Positions 9,597-17,220 of a stretch of 64,000 nt of DNA are shown in pieces. The notes under the pieces were generated by a model. It did no database searches, was not told the origin of the DNA, and worked only from the letters and a program-made list of their open reading frames with translations. The translations under genes were made by a program, and so were the position numbers. Each line of letters opens with the position of its first letter. The first letter of the stretch is position 1. This DNA is from Pelosinus baikalensis (GTDB lineage Bacteria > Bacillota > Negativicutes > DSM-13327): positions 44,484-108,483 of the forward strand of contig NZ_JAJHJB010000017.1 in assembly GCF_020819555.1 (NCBI RefSeq). The letters are read 5' to 3'.

Positions 9597-10763
9597 ATGA
9601 TCGGAAAAGAATATCCAGCAGAAAAGAAAATGACAGTTGATGAGAAAACCGGTAAAGTCGTTTGGCAGCTTACAGCTGGAGAAAGTAATAATTATCATTT
9701 TTACTTTACAGATAATTCCTTCACTATAGAGAAGCGTGAAATTTATTTTATGTCTGATCGTGCCTCGCGAATTCCAGAAGTATATAATCTTTTTAGAATG
9801 GACTTGGAAACAGGAGTTATCTGTCAGCTGACAGATGAAAAAGCAGGAATTATGCCAAGTGGTCATACGAAGACTCCGGATAGTGAATTTGTTATTTACG
9901 TAACAGGTAATAAAATTAAAAAGTTAGATACAACAACGCTGAAATCCACTGACATTTTCGAAGAGGAGACTGGTATTCAATTAGGACATCCGTCTATTTC
10001 CCCAAACAAGAAAGTCATTGGACTTGCCCGGAATGAAGACCCTGGATTATACAGAGGTGGTAATTACAAAGGTTTCAAAGAGCAAATGTATGCTGTAAAA
10101 CGCGGGTGGATTACTCTGGTGGATTTGGATAGTACAAAAGCTACAAATATATATGAAGACACTCATTGGTTAGGTCACTTTCAATTTGCACCCCATGATA
10201 GTTCAATAGCTATGTTCTGTCATGAAGGTCCGTGGAATCTTGTGCTTCAAAGAATTTGGCTGCTTGATATTATGAATCGTACTGTTATTCCTTGTTTCCG
10301 TCAGACAGAGGATGATTGCGTTGGTCATGAATTTTGGACAAATGACGGAAAAATTTTCTTTGATAATCGAAGAAAAGGGCATGATGGTACGATTACGTCA
10401 GATAAAAAACAAGCAATTATTAATTATCCTGAGTTTGGACAAATACCGTATATTGGAATGGCAGATAGAAATGGTGAGGTGATAAAGAACATTCCTATGC
10501 CGTACTATTGTAATCACTATCATGCCACTAATGACAATATGCTGCTTATTGGTGATCAAATGGATGATTTGGTATTAATCAGTTTGCAGGATGATAAGGC
10601 GCAACTGAAGACATTGTGTACCCATCATACATCATGGTATATGCAGCAGTCACATTGTCACCCGACCTTTAGCTGGGATAACCAACAGATCTTGTTTACC
10701 TCTGATCGAAGTGGAAAGTGTAATCTGTATATGGTTGAACAGGAGAATGGAAAATGGCTGTAA
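9597..10763 (+). CDS. ogl: oligogalacturonate lyase, polysaccharide lyase family 22
   Basis: Beta-eliminates short (often unsaturated) galacturonides to 5-keto-4-deoxyuronate in the cytoplasm. 388 residues, the family's usual length, with no signal peptide; a beta-propeller with recurring ..FMSDR.. / ..LFTSDRSG.. blade motifs. The metal-binding motif Q350-S-x-H353-C-H355 is present (QQSHCHPT), with further conserved His in GHEFW and NHYH. It sits inside the importer operon between the lipoprotein and the ATPase, which fixes the transporter's likely substrate. Ribosome site AAGGAGG precedes the ATG. Confidence 0.93.
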   Translation: MIGKEYPAEKKMTVDEKTGKVVWQLTAGESNNYHFYFTDNSFTIEKREIYFMSDRASRIPEVYNLFRMDLETGVICQLTDEKAGIMPSGHTKTPDSEFVIYVTGNKIKKLDTTTLKSTDIFEEETGIQLGHPSISPNKKVIGLARNEDPGLYRGGNYKGFKEQMYAVKRGWITLVDLDSTKATNIYEDTHWLGHFQFAPHDSSIAMFCHEGPWNLVLQRIWLLDIMNRTVIPCFRQTEDDCVGHEFWTNDGKIFFDNRRKGHDGTITSDKKQAIINYPEFGQIPYIGMADRNGEVIKNIPMPYYCNHYHATNDNMLLIGDQMDDLVLISLQDDKAQLKTLCTHHTSWYMQQSHCHPTFSWDNQQILFTSDRSGKCNLYMVEQENGKWL

Positions 10764-10881
10764 TAGCAAGATGGCAGGCTAATTGATGAACTAACTGATG
10801 AGTACCAAGAGAAGAGAAAAGAAGAGTCTTAAAGTGACTTGCTCATCAGATAAATACTACAGGAAAGGTAGAGTGGAAATA

Positions 10882-12000
10882 ATGGCGGGTGTGAAACTGC
10901 AAAATATATATAAAAGATATGGTGATACAACAGTTGTTCAAGATGTGAATTTGGAAATCAAGGATAAAGAATTCATCGTCTTAGTTGGACCTTCTGGCTG
11001 CGGTAAATCAACAACACTGCGTATGATTGCGGGGTTGGAAGAAATTTCTGATGGGGATATGTATATTGGAGATAAAAGGCTGAATAATATGCCGCCGAAA
11101 GATCGTGATATCGCCATGGTTTTTCAAAACTACGCCTTATATCCTCATATGGATGTATATGAAAATATGGCATTTGGTTTGAAAATGCGTAAATTTGCAA
11201 AACCAGAAATTGATAAACGCGTACAAGAAGCTGCAAGTATTTTAAATTTAGAATCTCTATTGAAGAGAAAACCGAAGGATTTATCTGGCGGTCAGCGGCA
11301 GCGTGTGGCTTTAGGAAGGGCGATTGTTCGAGAACCACAAGTATTTTTGATGGATGAGCCCCTATCTAATCTAGATGCTAAACTTCGTGTGCAAATGCGT
11401 ACGGAAATTAGTAAATTACAAAAGAGGCTGCAGACTACAACCGTTTATGTAACTCATGATCAAACAGAAGCAATGACAATGGGAGATCGGCTTGTGGTTA
11501 TGAAAGATGGGATTATTCAGCAAATTGCAACACCTGATGAGATATACAATGCTCCTGTTAATATGTTTGTCGCTGGATTTATTGGTTCTCCAGCAATGAA
11601 TTTTATTAACGGCAATTTGCAAGCCCAAGGAAATAAAGTGATATTTACTGCTTGTGGTGTTGAATGGAAACTCACTAATGACCAGGCAAAAAAAGTATCG
11701 AATTTGAACTATATTGGCAAAGAAGTGATTATAGGAATACGCCCGGAAGATATCCGTAATGAGGATGTCTCCACTGAGTCCCAGAAGGAAAATATCTATA
11801 AGACTTGCATTGAAGTGCAGGAAAATACAGGGGCAGAAGTATATTTGCACTGCACTGGTGTTGCTGATACAATGCTCACCTTGCGGAGCGATTGCAGTAT
11901 TAAGATGCAATGCGGAGAGAAGGTTACATTAAGCATGGATATGGAGAAGGCTCATCTTTTTGATAAGAGTACCCAGCAAAATATAATGCTTTGTAAGTAG
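10882..12000 (+). CDS. ABC importer ATPase, MsmK/UgpC type (TogA-like)
   Basis: Energises the two permeases upstream. 372 residues: Walker A GPSGCGKST (about 38-46), Q-loop VFQNYALYPHM, signature LSGGQRQR, Walker B VFLMDEPLSNLD, H-loop YVTHDQ, and a C-terminal TOBE/OB regulatory region (about 240-372) as in MalK-like ATPases. I chose the ATG at 10882 (MAGVKLQNI), where homology begins; an in-frame ATG at 10798 would add 28 unrelated residues. It ends the operon, just before a strong terminator. Confidence 0.93.
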   Translation: MAGVKLQNIYKRYGDTTVVQDVNLEIKDKEFIVLVGPSGCGKSTTLRMIAGLEEISDGDMYIGDKRLNNMPPKDRDIAMVFQNYALYPHMDVYENMAFGLKMRKFAKPEIDKRVQEAASILNLESLLKRKPKDLSGGQRQRVALGRAIVREPQVFLMDEPLSNLDAKLRVQMRTEISKLQKRLQTTTVYVTHDQTEAMTMGDRLVVMKDGIIQQIATPDEIYNAPVNMFVAGFIGSPAMNFINGNLQAQGNKVIFTACGVEWKLTNDQAKKVSNLNYIGKEVIIGIRPEDIRNEDVSTESQKENIYKTCIEVQENTGAEVYLHCTGVADTMLTLRSDCSIKMQCGEKVTLSMDMEKAHLFDKSTQQNIMLCK

Positions 12001-12042
12001 TTTGAGATCTTTCCTGTATCCAAATATCTCTTCTTAAATAAG

Positions 12043-12091
12043 AAAGTACACAATGATTGCAAAGTAACACTGCAGTCTTTGTGTACTTTTT
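12043..12091 (+). terminator. intrinsic terminator of the importer operon
   Basis: AAAGTACACAA pairs with TTGTGTACTTT and is followed by TTTAT; the loop is about 26 bases. Confidence 0.85.
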
Positions 12092-12147
12092 ATATTGCTT
12101 TATTCCTTAGCTTCTTTTCCTTTGCTGCGAAGTGGTGTCAAAAACTT

Positions 12148-12211
12148 ATTAAAATAGTAAATAATTATCTTAATATATCAAATTCTTGAAAAAATGATTT
12201 TATTTTATAAT
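12148..12211 (+). promoter_or_regulatory. pectin-regulon promoter, copy 3, before the LUD-GH105-symporter operon
   Basis: The palindrome ATTAAAATA-N9-TATCTTAAT (12148-12174) has the same arms as copy 2. Then come TTCTTG (12183-12188), 17 bases and TATAAT (12206-12211). The 58-base operator-to--10 distance is the same in all three copies. Confidence 0.65.
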
Positions 12212-12285
12212 GGAGTAAAGCTCCTGTGGTAAAGAAACCATAAGAAAATAAGCGTTTGTTACATGTGATTGGCAGAGGGAGGGTG

Positions 12286-12933
12286 ATGATCATCGATAAA
12301 ATGAAAGCTTGGAAAAACCTTTGTAAAGCAAAAGATATAGTCGCGATATTAAACAGAAAGCATTTTCAGGCATCCTATGTGGAAAATATAGAAGAAGCCA
12401 AAAAAAAGGTCCTTGGAATGCTGGAAGAAGGCGCAAGTGTTGCCATTGGTGGATCGACAACCTTAAGCGAGATGGGATTGGTTGAGATTCTGAGAAATGG
12501 CAATTATAAATTTTTTGACAGATATCAGGATCTTCCTTTTGATCCCGACATAGTGGATATTCATAGAAAGTCTCTTACAGCAGATTTTTTGTTGACAGGC
12601 ACTAATGCGATCACTAAAAAAGGTGAGTTAGTGAACACAGATTGTACTGGCAATCGTGTTGCTCCAATGATTTTTGGTCCTAAGAACGTCATCATAGTAG
12701 CAGGGGTTAATAAAATAGTAGATTGCTTAGAGGATGCATTTCAGAGAATACGGGAAATAGCACCGATGAACTCTAAAAGAATAAAACATGAAACACCCTG
12801 TACAGAGACTGGATTTTGTGTGGACTGTGATTGTAAAAAAAGAATATGTAATTTTACAACAATTATTCATAATGGGATCAAGTTTGAAGGCAGAATTAGA
12901 ATCGTAATTATAGCCGAGGAAATTGGATATTAA
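12286..12933 (+). CDS. LUD-domain (LutC/YkgG-like) protein
   Basis: 215 residues of the LUD family (DUF162), whose best-known members are LutC and the C-terminus of LutB in lactate oxidation. Visible family motifs are a GGSTTLSEMGL segment (about residue 54) and TGTNAITKKGELVNTDCTGN (about 106-125). A Cys cluster near the C-terminus (C-x5-C-x2-C-x-C-x4-C, about residues 176-191) looks metal-binding. It heads the operon with GH105 and the symporter, so a role in uronate or downstream hydroxyacid redox is possible but unproven. The start is uncertain: ATG 12286, or GTG 12283. Confidence 0.8.
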   Translation: MIIDKMKAWKNLCKAKDIVAILNRKHFQASYVENIEEAKKKVLGMLEEGASVAIGGSTTLSEMGLVEILRNGNYKFFDRYQDLPFDPDIVDIHRKSLTADFLLTGTNAITKKGELVNTDCTGNRVAPMIFGPKNVIIVAGVNKIVDCLEDAFQRIREIAPMNSKRIKHETPCTETGFCVDCDCKKRICNFTTIIHNGIKFEGRIRIVIIAEEIGY

Positions 12934-12979
12934 AAGGAACATGATGTAACCGGAAAATCGGAAAATAAGAGGTGGAAAA

Positions 12980-14071
12980 ATGAAAAAATATGTACAATGG
13001 ATGGCAGATTCAGTAATCGCAAGAAAGACAAATTTGACGGATCACTGGGGATATGAATATGGTTTAACCTTAGATGGTATCGCAAAGGTTTGGCAGCAAA
13101 CAGGAGATAGCAAGTATCTTGATTTCATCATAGAAACTATGGATCACTTTATACAAGAAGATGGAACGATCACTGGATATAGATTAAAGGAATACAATAT
13201 AGATCATTTAAATAATGGAAAAATCCTACTAACCTTGTATAAAGCAACTGGTAATGAAAAGTATAAGCTCGCACTACAGTCACTAAGAAAACAAATAGAA
13301 ACTCATCCCCGTACTAGTGAAGGTGTTTTTTGGCATAAACAAATCTACCCCCATCAAATATGGCTGGATGGATTGTATATGGGTGCAACCTTTTATGCTG
13401 CATATATAAAGAAATTTGGCAATCCAGCAGAATTTGATGATGTTGCAAATCAGTTCATAATAACAGAAAAAAATCTAAAGGATGAAAAAACAGGTCTTTT
13501 ATATCACGCTTGGGATGAAGCGAAAGAACAATTCTGGGCAGATAAGAAAACGGGTCTATCGCCACATTTTTGGGTACGGGCTATGGGATGGTATGTGATG
13601 GCTTTGGCTGATACATTAGAAGTTTTTCCAGAAGACAATAAAAATAGAGAAAAGCTAGTGGTCATATTTAATGATTGTATGCAATCCTTGCTGAAGGTAC
13701 AAGACAAGGAAAGTCATGTATGGTATCAAATCTTGGATGCAAAAGATCGCAAAGGCAACTATTTAGAATCCTCAGGATCATCTATGATTGTGTATGCATT
13801 ATTGAAAGGCGTAAGAAAAGGATACCTGCCAGCAAGCTTGAAGGAAAATGCAAAACAAGCTTACCAGGGATTGGTGGATGAATTTATTTTAGAGACTAAG
13901 GAAGGGCTGATCAATTTAAATAAAGTGTGCTATGTGGCAGGACTAGGGGGAAAAGACAAGCGTGATGGGACGTTTACCTATTATATAAGTGAACCAATCG
14001 TCAGCAATGAGCCAAAAGGGTTGGGATCATTTATCTTAGCTTCTGGGGAAGCTGAGCTGCTGTCAATGTAG
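12980..14071 (+). CDS. unsaturated galacturonyl/rhamnogalacturonyl hydrolase, GH105
   Basis: Removes the 4,5-unsaturated uronic acid left at chain ends by pectate or rhamnogalacturonan lyases. 363 residues, the size of B. subtilis YteR/YesR, forming an (alpha/alpha)6 barrel. The putative catalytic Asp lies in WLDGLYM (D130), the conserved GH105 position; conserved HWGYEYGLTLDG, FWVRAMGWYVMAL and the final GLGSFILASGE also fit. No signal peptide. Ribosome site AGAGGTGG; downstream of the LUD gene and upstream of the symporter. Confidence 0.9.
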   Translation: MKKYVQWMADSVIARKTNLTDHWGYEYGLTLDGIAKVWQQTGDSKYLDFIIETMDHFIQEDGTITGYRLKEYNIDHLNNGKILLTLYKATGNEKYKLALQSLRKQIETHPRTSEGVFWHKQIYPHQIWLDGLYMGATFYAAYIKKFGNPAEFDDVANQFIITEKNLKDEKTGLLYHAWDEAKEQFWADKKTGLSPHFWVRAMGWYVMALADTLEVFPEDNKNREKLVVIFNDCMQSLLKVQDKESHVWYQILDAKDRKGNYLESSGSSMIVYALLKGVRKGYLPASLKENAKQAYQGLVDEFILETKEGLINLNKVCYVAGLGGKDKRDGTFTYYISEPIVSNEPKGLGSFILASGEAELLSM

Positions 14072-14129
14072 CAATGAACCTAAGAATTTATAAGAATAAC
14101 ATTTGTGCTAACATTTGGAGGTAATTATT

Positions 14130-15653
14130 ATGGCAAGAAAAGTAACGTTAAAAAATATTATTGGTTATGCTTCCGTAAACTTTTTAGGGGGAGGAGCTCA
14201 ATTCCTGATATCGGCGTGGCTCATGTATTTTTATACAACCATGTGTAATATGAGTGCGGTACAAGCAGGTCTTATTTTTACTGTGGCCAGGTTATTAGAT
14301 GCGGTTGGCAATCCGATCATGGGTTTTATAACGGATAACTTTCGTAATACAAGACTGGGACGGAAATTTGGAAGAAGAAGATTTTTTATTCTCATGGGGA
14401 TTCCTACCATAACAATTATATTCCCTTTATTATGGATTACAGGTCAATCCTTCACGTACTATCTCATTATGAATTTGATATATGAAGCAATATTTACCAT
14501 GGTTATTGTTCCATGCTCCACGCTGCCTGCTGAGATGACTCAGGATGCAGGTGATAAGGCTAAATTAACGGGAACAAAACAATTTTTTGGTACAGTTGCT
14601 AATACGATTGCAGCCTTTATACCTGGGCGACTGTTTCTAATGTATGGGAAAAATTCTCCGGAAGCCTTTTGGGCGACGGGTCTCATTTATGGAGTCATGA
14701 CAGGCTTTGCATTACTGCTAGTATATGCCTTTACTTTTGAGCGTGATCCCAAAGAAGTAGAATATAATGATCATATCGGCAGTGTCTGGAATGTTTTACC
14801 GCAAATAGGCTCTGATGTAATGTCAAGTATGAGAATTAAGACCTTTAGACTGCATTGTGTATTGATGGGAGTCGGCGGTATATTCAAAAACCTAACTTCA
14901 GGAGTGTTTACCTACTTTGTCATATTTGTTTTAATGATAGACCCAGTTGTCACTGCGAATATATCAAGTGTTACAGCCCTTGCTTCCTCTATTGCGTTGC
15001 TCTTCTTTATCGGAACCTGTTATAAGTATGGAGGACCCGCTACTTATAAAATATCGACTGTAATCGTCTTTGGATCATTACTTGGATATTATGTACTAAC
15101 TACAGGCATCTCTTCTGGTTTGGTAATTTTGTTAACTGTTTTTGCAGTAATCAATACCATCGGAAGAACGGGTATTGATTATGTGCCTGTCTTTCAGCTA
15201 GCTTTTATGGCAGACATAGATGAAGCTGTAACAGGACAAAGAAGAGAGGGACTATTTTCTGGAGTGAATTCCCTGCTCTCGAAAGTAGCAACGGCGGTAG
15301 AAGCAGCATTACTTGGTTTTGTGTTACAGGCCTTCGGTTTTAAAGCAGGCGTTACAGTCCAACCGGATAGTGCAGTACTTGGAATCTCTATTTTAACGAT
15401 GGCTACTCCGTTTTTACTACTGGGAATCACATGGATTGCTTCTTCAAGGCTTAAACTAAATAAAGAGAGACATAAAATTTTGGTAGATGAAGTTCATCGC
15501 TTGCGAGCAGGCGGTTCTATGGAGGATGCTACTGTAAGCGCAAAAACTGCATTTAAAGAATTAACAGGCTGGGATTATAAAGACTGCTGGGGAAATAATA
15601 ATGTAGTAGGAAAAACCTGTAATGTAAATCAAACTACAGAAAAAATGGCATAG
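14130..15653 (+). CDS. GPH-family sugar:cation symporter (MelB/UidB-like)
   Basis: Twelve-helix transporter of the glycoside-pentoside-hexuronide family, probably importing an oligogalacturonide, rhamnogalacturonide or hexuronide with Na+ or H+. 507 residues. The family's conserved beginning is visible (YASVNFLGGGAQFLISAWL), as is the motif DAVGNPIMGFITDN (about residues 54-67) with the cation-site Asp. The ATG at 14130 follows GGAGGT with good spacing; an in-frame TTG at 14115 sits in the ribosome site. It is a second uptake route beside the ABC system, co-transcribed with GH105. Confidence 0.88.
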   Translation: MARKVTLKNIIGYASVNFLGGGAQFLISAWLMYFYTTMCNMSAVQAGLIFTVARLLDAVGNPIMGFITDNFRNTRLGRKFGRRRFFILMGIPTITIIFPLLWITGQSFTYYLIMNLIYEAIFTMVIVPCSTLPAEMTQDAGDKAKLTGTKQFFGTVANTIAAFIPGRLFLMYGKNSPEAFWATGLIYGVMTGFALLLVYAFTFERDPKEVEYNDHIGSVWNVLPQIGSDVMSSMRIKTFRLHCVLMGVGGIFKNLTSGVFTYFVIFVLMIDPVVTANISSVTALASSIALLFFIGTCYKYGGPATYKISTVIVFGSLLGYYVLTTGISSGLVILLTVFAVINTIGRTGIDYVPVFQLAFMADIDEAVTGQRREGLFSGVNSLLSKVATAVEAALLGFVLQAFGFKAGVTVQPDSAVLGISILTMATPFLLLGITWIASSRLKLNKERHKILVDEVHRLRAGGSMEDATVSAKTAFKELTGWDYKDCWGNNNVVGKTCNVNQTTEKMA

Positions 15654-15656
15654 ATA

Positions 15657-16115
15657 TTTTTTAAATATTACCTTCGAAATATCGGCATTGTGCATGACTT
15701 TATTTCTGAGAAATATTTAAATACAGTTATGATTCATTCGGAAGAACTTGTTTGGGTTGGACATAAAAAACTGATGAAAGATAAGGAGTGTCCACAAATT
15801 GATGAGTACCCAGTGATTAATTTTCGACAAGGGTGTACCTTCCGTATTTTGTGTGATGAATTGCTGCAAAAACGTGGACTGAATTCGACTTTTGAATATA
15901 GCGATTTTGATTCTGTAAAAAATGCGATGATGGAGGGATTGGGCATTGCGCTGCTCCCACGAAGTGTGGTAGAGAATCTCAATAAAGAAATTAATACATT
16001 TCATATATTTAACGAATTGAGTCAATTGGAAATCACGCTGTTTGCGATTACTCGTAAAGATAAAAATCTTTCAACCACAGTACACACTCTGGTGAAAAGG
16101 CTTCAAGAAAATTAG
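15657..16115 (+). pseudogene. C-terminal remnant of a LysR-family regulator
   Basis: The frame encodes about 145 residues matching only the second half of a LysR substrate-binding domain (..EELVWVGHKKL.., DSVKNAMMEGLGIALLPRS). A complete LysR has about 300 residues with an N-terminal helix-turn-helix, which is absent. The only start is a GTG at 15690 without a ribosome site, and the frame stays open upstream almost to the symporter stop. It is therefore a 5'-truncated gene. It may once have regulated the pectin locus (inference). Confidence 0.75.
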
Positions 16116-16219
16116 TTTATGATATAGGCTTTTTTTATATCATTCATAATCCTTTTCAATTTCAAAGAAACGTCGCTTTTCAGTATAATAAGAGTAAGAT
16201 TAGCTGGGAGGGGAATACG

Positions 16220-16912
16220 TTGCAAACAACTGCTTTGGAAATACAAAATGACATAATAAGAACATTAGATACATTTGATAATCTATTATATGGGTTTGCT
16301 TATATAGGTGATATTTCTTCCTGTAAATTTAAGAATACTCCATACGCAATAACAATTGGACTGCCTCTTTCGCCAACCATAGTTGATGAAATCATATCTG
16401 GACCGAATCAAGTGTATTATGACGAATATCTTAACGTAAATGATAAACTTGATTTGATAACGGAACAGTTAAAAAATGAAATCGATAAAAAGGGGTATCT
16501 TGCTTATGCCATACCCTCTTCCAAGAGAACTGATTTTGTCAATATTAAAGGTGAATTTCCTCATAAAGCCGCAGCCGTAAGGGGCGGGTTAGGATGGATA
16601 GGCAAAAGCTCTCTTTTAATAACGAGGAAATATGGTCCAAGGATTAGGATCTCTACAGTATTAACGGATATACCATTTCAGACGAATGGTTTAGTTGGAA
16701 CAAATTATTGTGGTACATGTAAAAAATGCGTCAGTGCATGCCCTGCGGGCGCAATTGTCGGCAATATCTGGGATGAAAGTTTAACAAGGGAAAAATTGAT
16801 TGATGTTAGAAAATGTGACTTATGGAAAATAAACAACTACTCTCAATTCCATGGACATGTTTGTGGGATTTGTGTTGCTGTTTGCCCACATGGCAATAAG
16901 AAGCCTAGATAA
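16220..16912 (+). CDS. QueG-like 4Fe-4S double-cluster protein
   Basis: 230 residues resembling the epoxyqueuosine reductase (QueG) family in its FeS half: GGLGWIGKSSLLI (about 122-134), then CGTCKKCVSACPAGAI and a second motif CGICVAVCPHG, giving two [4Fe-4S] clusters. It is far shorter than QueG (about 310-380) and lacks the C-terminal HEAT repeats, so it is more likely one of the widespread anaerobe paralogues of unknown function. Start TTG at 16220 after GGGAGGGG. A candidate -10 TATAAT sits at 16184-16189. Confidence 0.75.
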   Translation: MQTTALEIQNDIIRTLDTFDNLLYGFAYIGDISSCKFKNTPYAITIGLPLSPTIVDEIISGPNQVYYDEYLNVNDKLDLITEQLKNEIDKKGYLAYAIPSSKRTDFVNIKGEFPHKAAAVRGGLGWIGKSSLLITRKYGPRIRISTVLTDIPFQTNGLVGTNYCGTCKKCVSACPAGAIVGNIWDESLTREKLIDVRKCDLWKINNYSQFHGHVCGICVAVCPHGNKKPR

Positions 16913-16928
16913 AAGAATCAAATAAAAA

Positions 16929-17129
16929 TTATATGCCTTCTCTATCCAGCCCTGAAAGGGAATAAGCATTCTTTTGTGCTTTCAAAAGAGGGTCTAGCTT
17001 CCTCGGAGTGGGGTTTCTAGTAATTAGGAATACAGATGCTAATATGATGAGCGCTGCTACAGCATCTTTGGAGGTTAATTGCTCATTGGCAAATGCCCAA
17101 CCTAAAAAGACGGAAAAAATACCATTCAC
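16929..17129 (-). pseudogene. C-terminal remnant of an EamA/DMT-family transporter
   Basis: 66 codons matching only the last two helices of a 10-helix EamA transporter (..FLGWAFANEQLTSKDAVAALIIL..). The frame begins inside the terminator hairpin at 17114-17161, so the 5' nine-tenths of the gene is missing. Not expected to be functional. Confidence 0.6.
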
Positions 17130-17161
17130 CTACTTTACCAGCAGCAGGTGAATGGTATTTT
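17114..17161 (-). terminator. strong hairpin terminator of the GGDEF-EAL gene
   Basis: The 16-base perfect arms AAAATACCATTCACCT (17116-17131) and AGGTGAATGGTATTTT (17146-17161) enclose a 14-base loop. On the minus strand the stem runs into TTTTTTCC, so it would stop transcripts from the gene ending at 17221. Confidence 0.75.
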
Positions 17162-17220
17162 GCATAATCGTTATAAAATAATAGCAATGTTATCAGAGAT
17201 AAGAACGTCATGAAATGGTT

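Noticed and set aside
11416..11910. 164-codon minus-strand open frame inside the importer ATPase gene
   Set aside because: Shadow of the real gene; composition matches the antisense of coding sequence, with no ribosome site.
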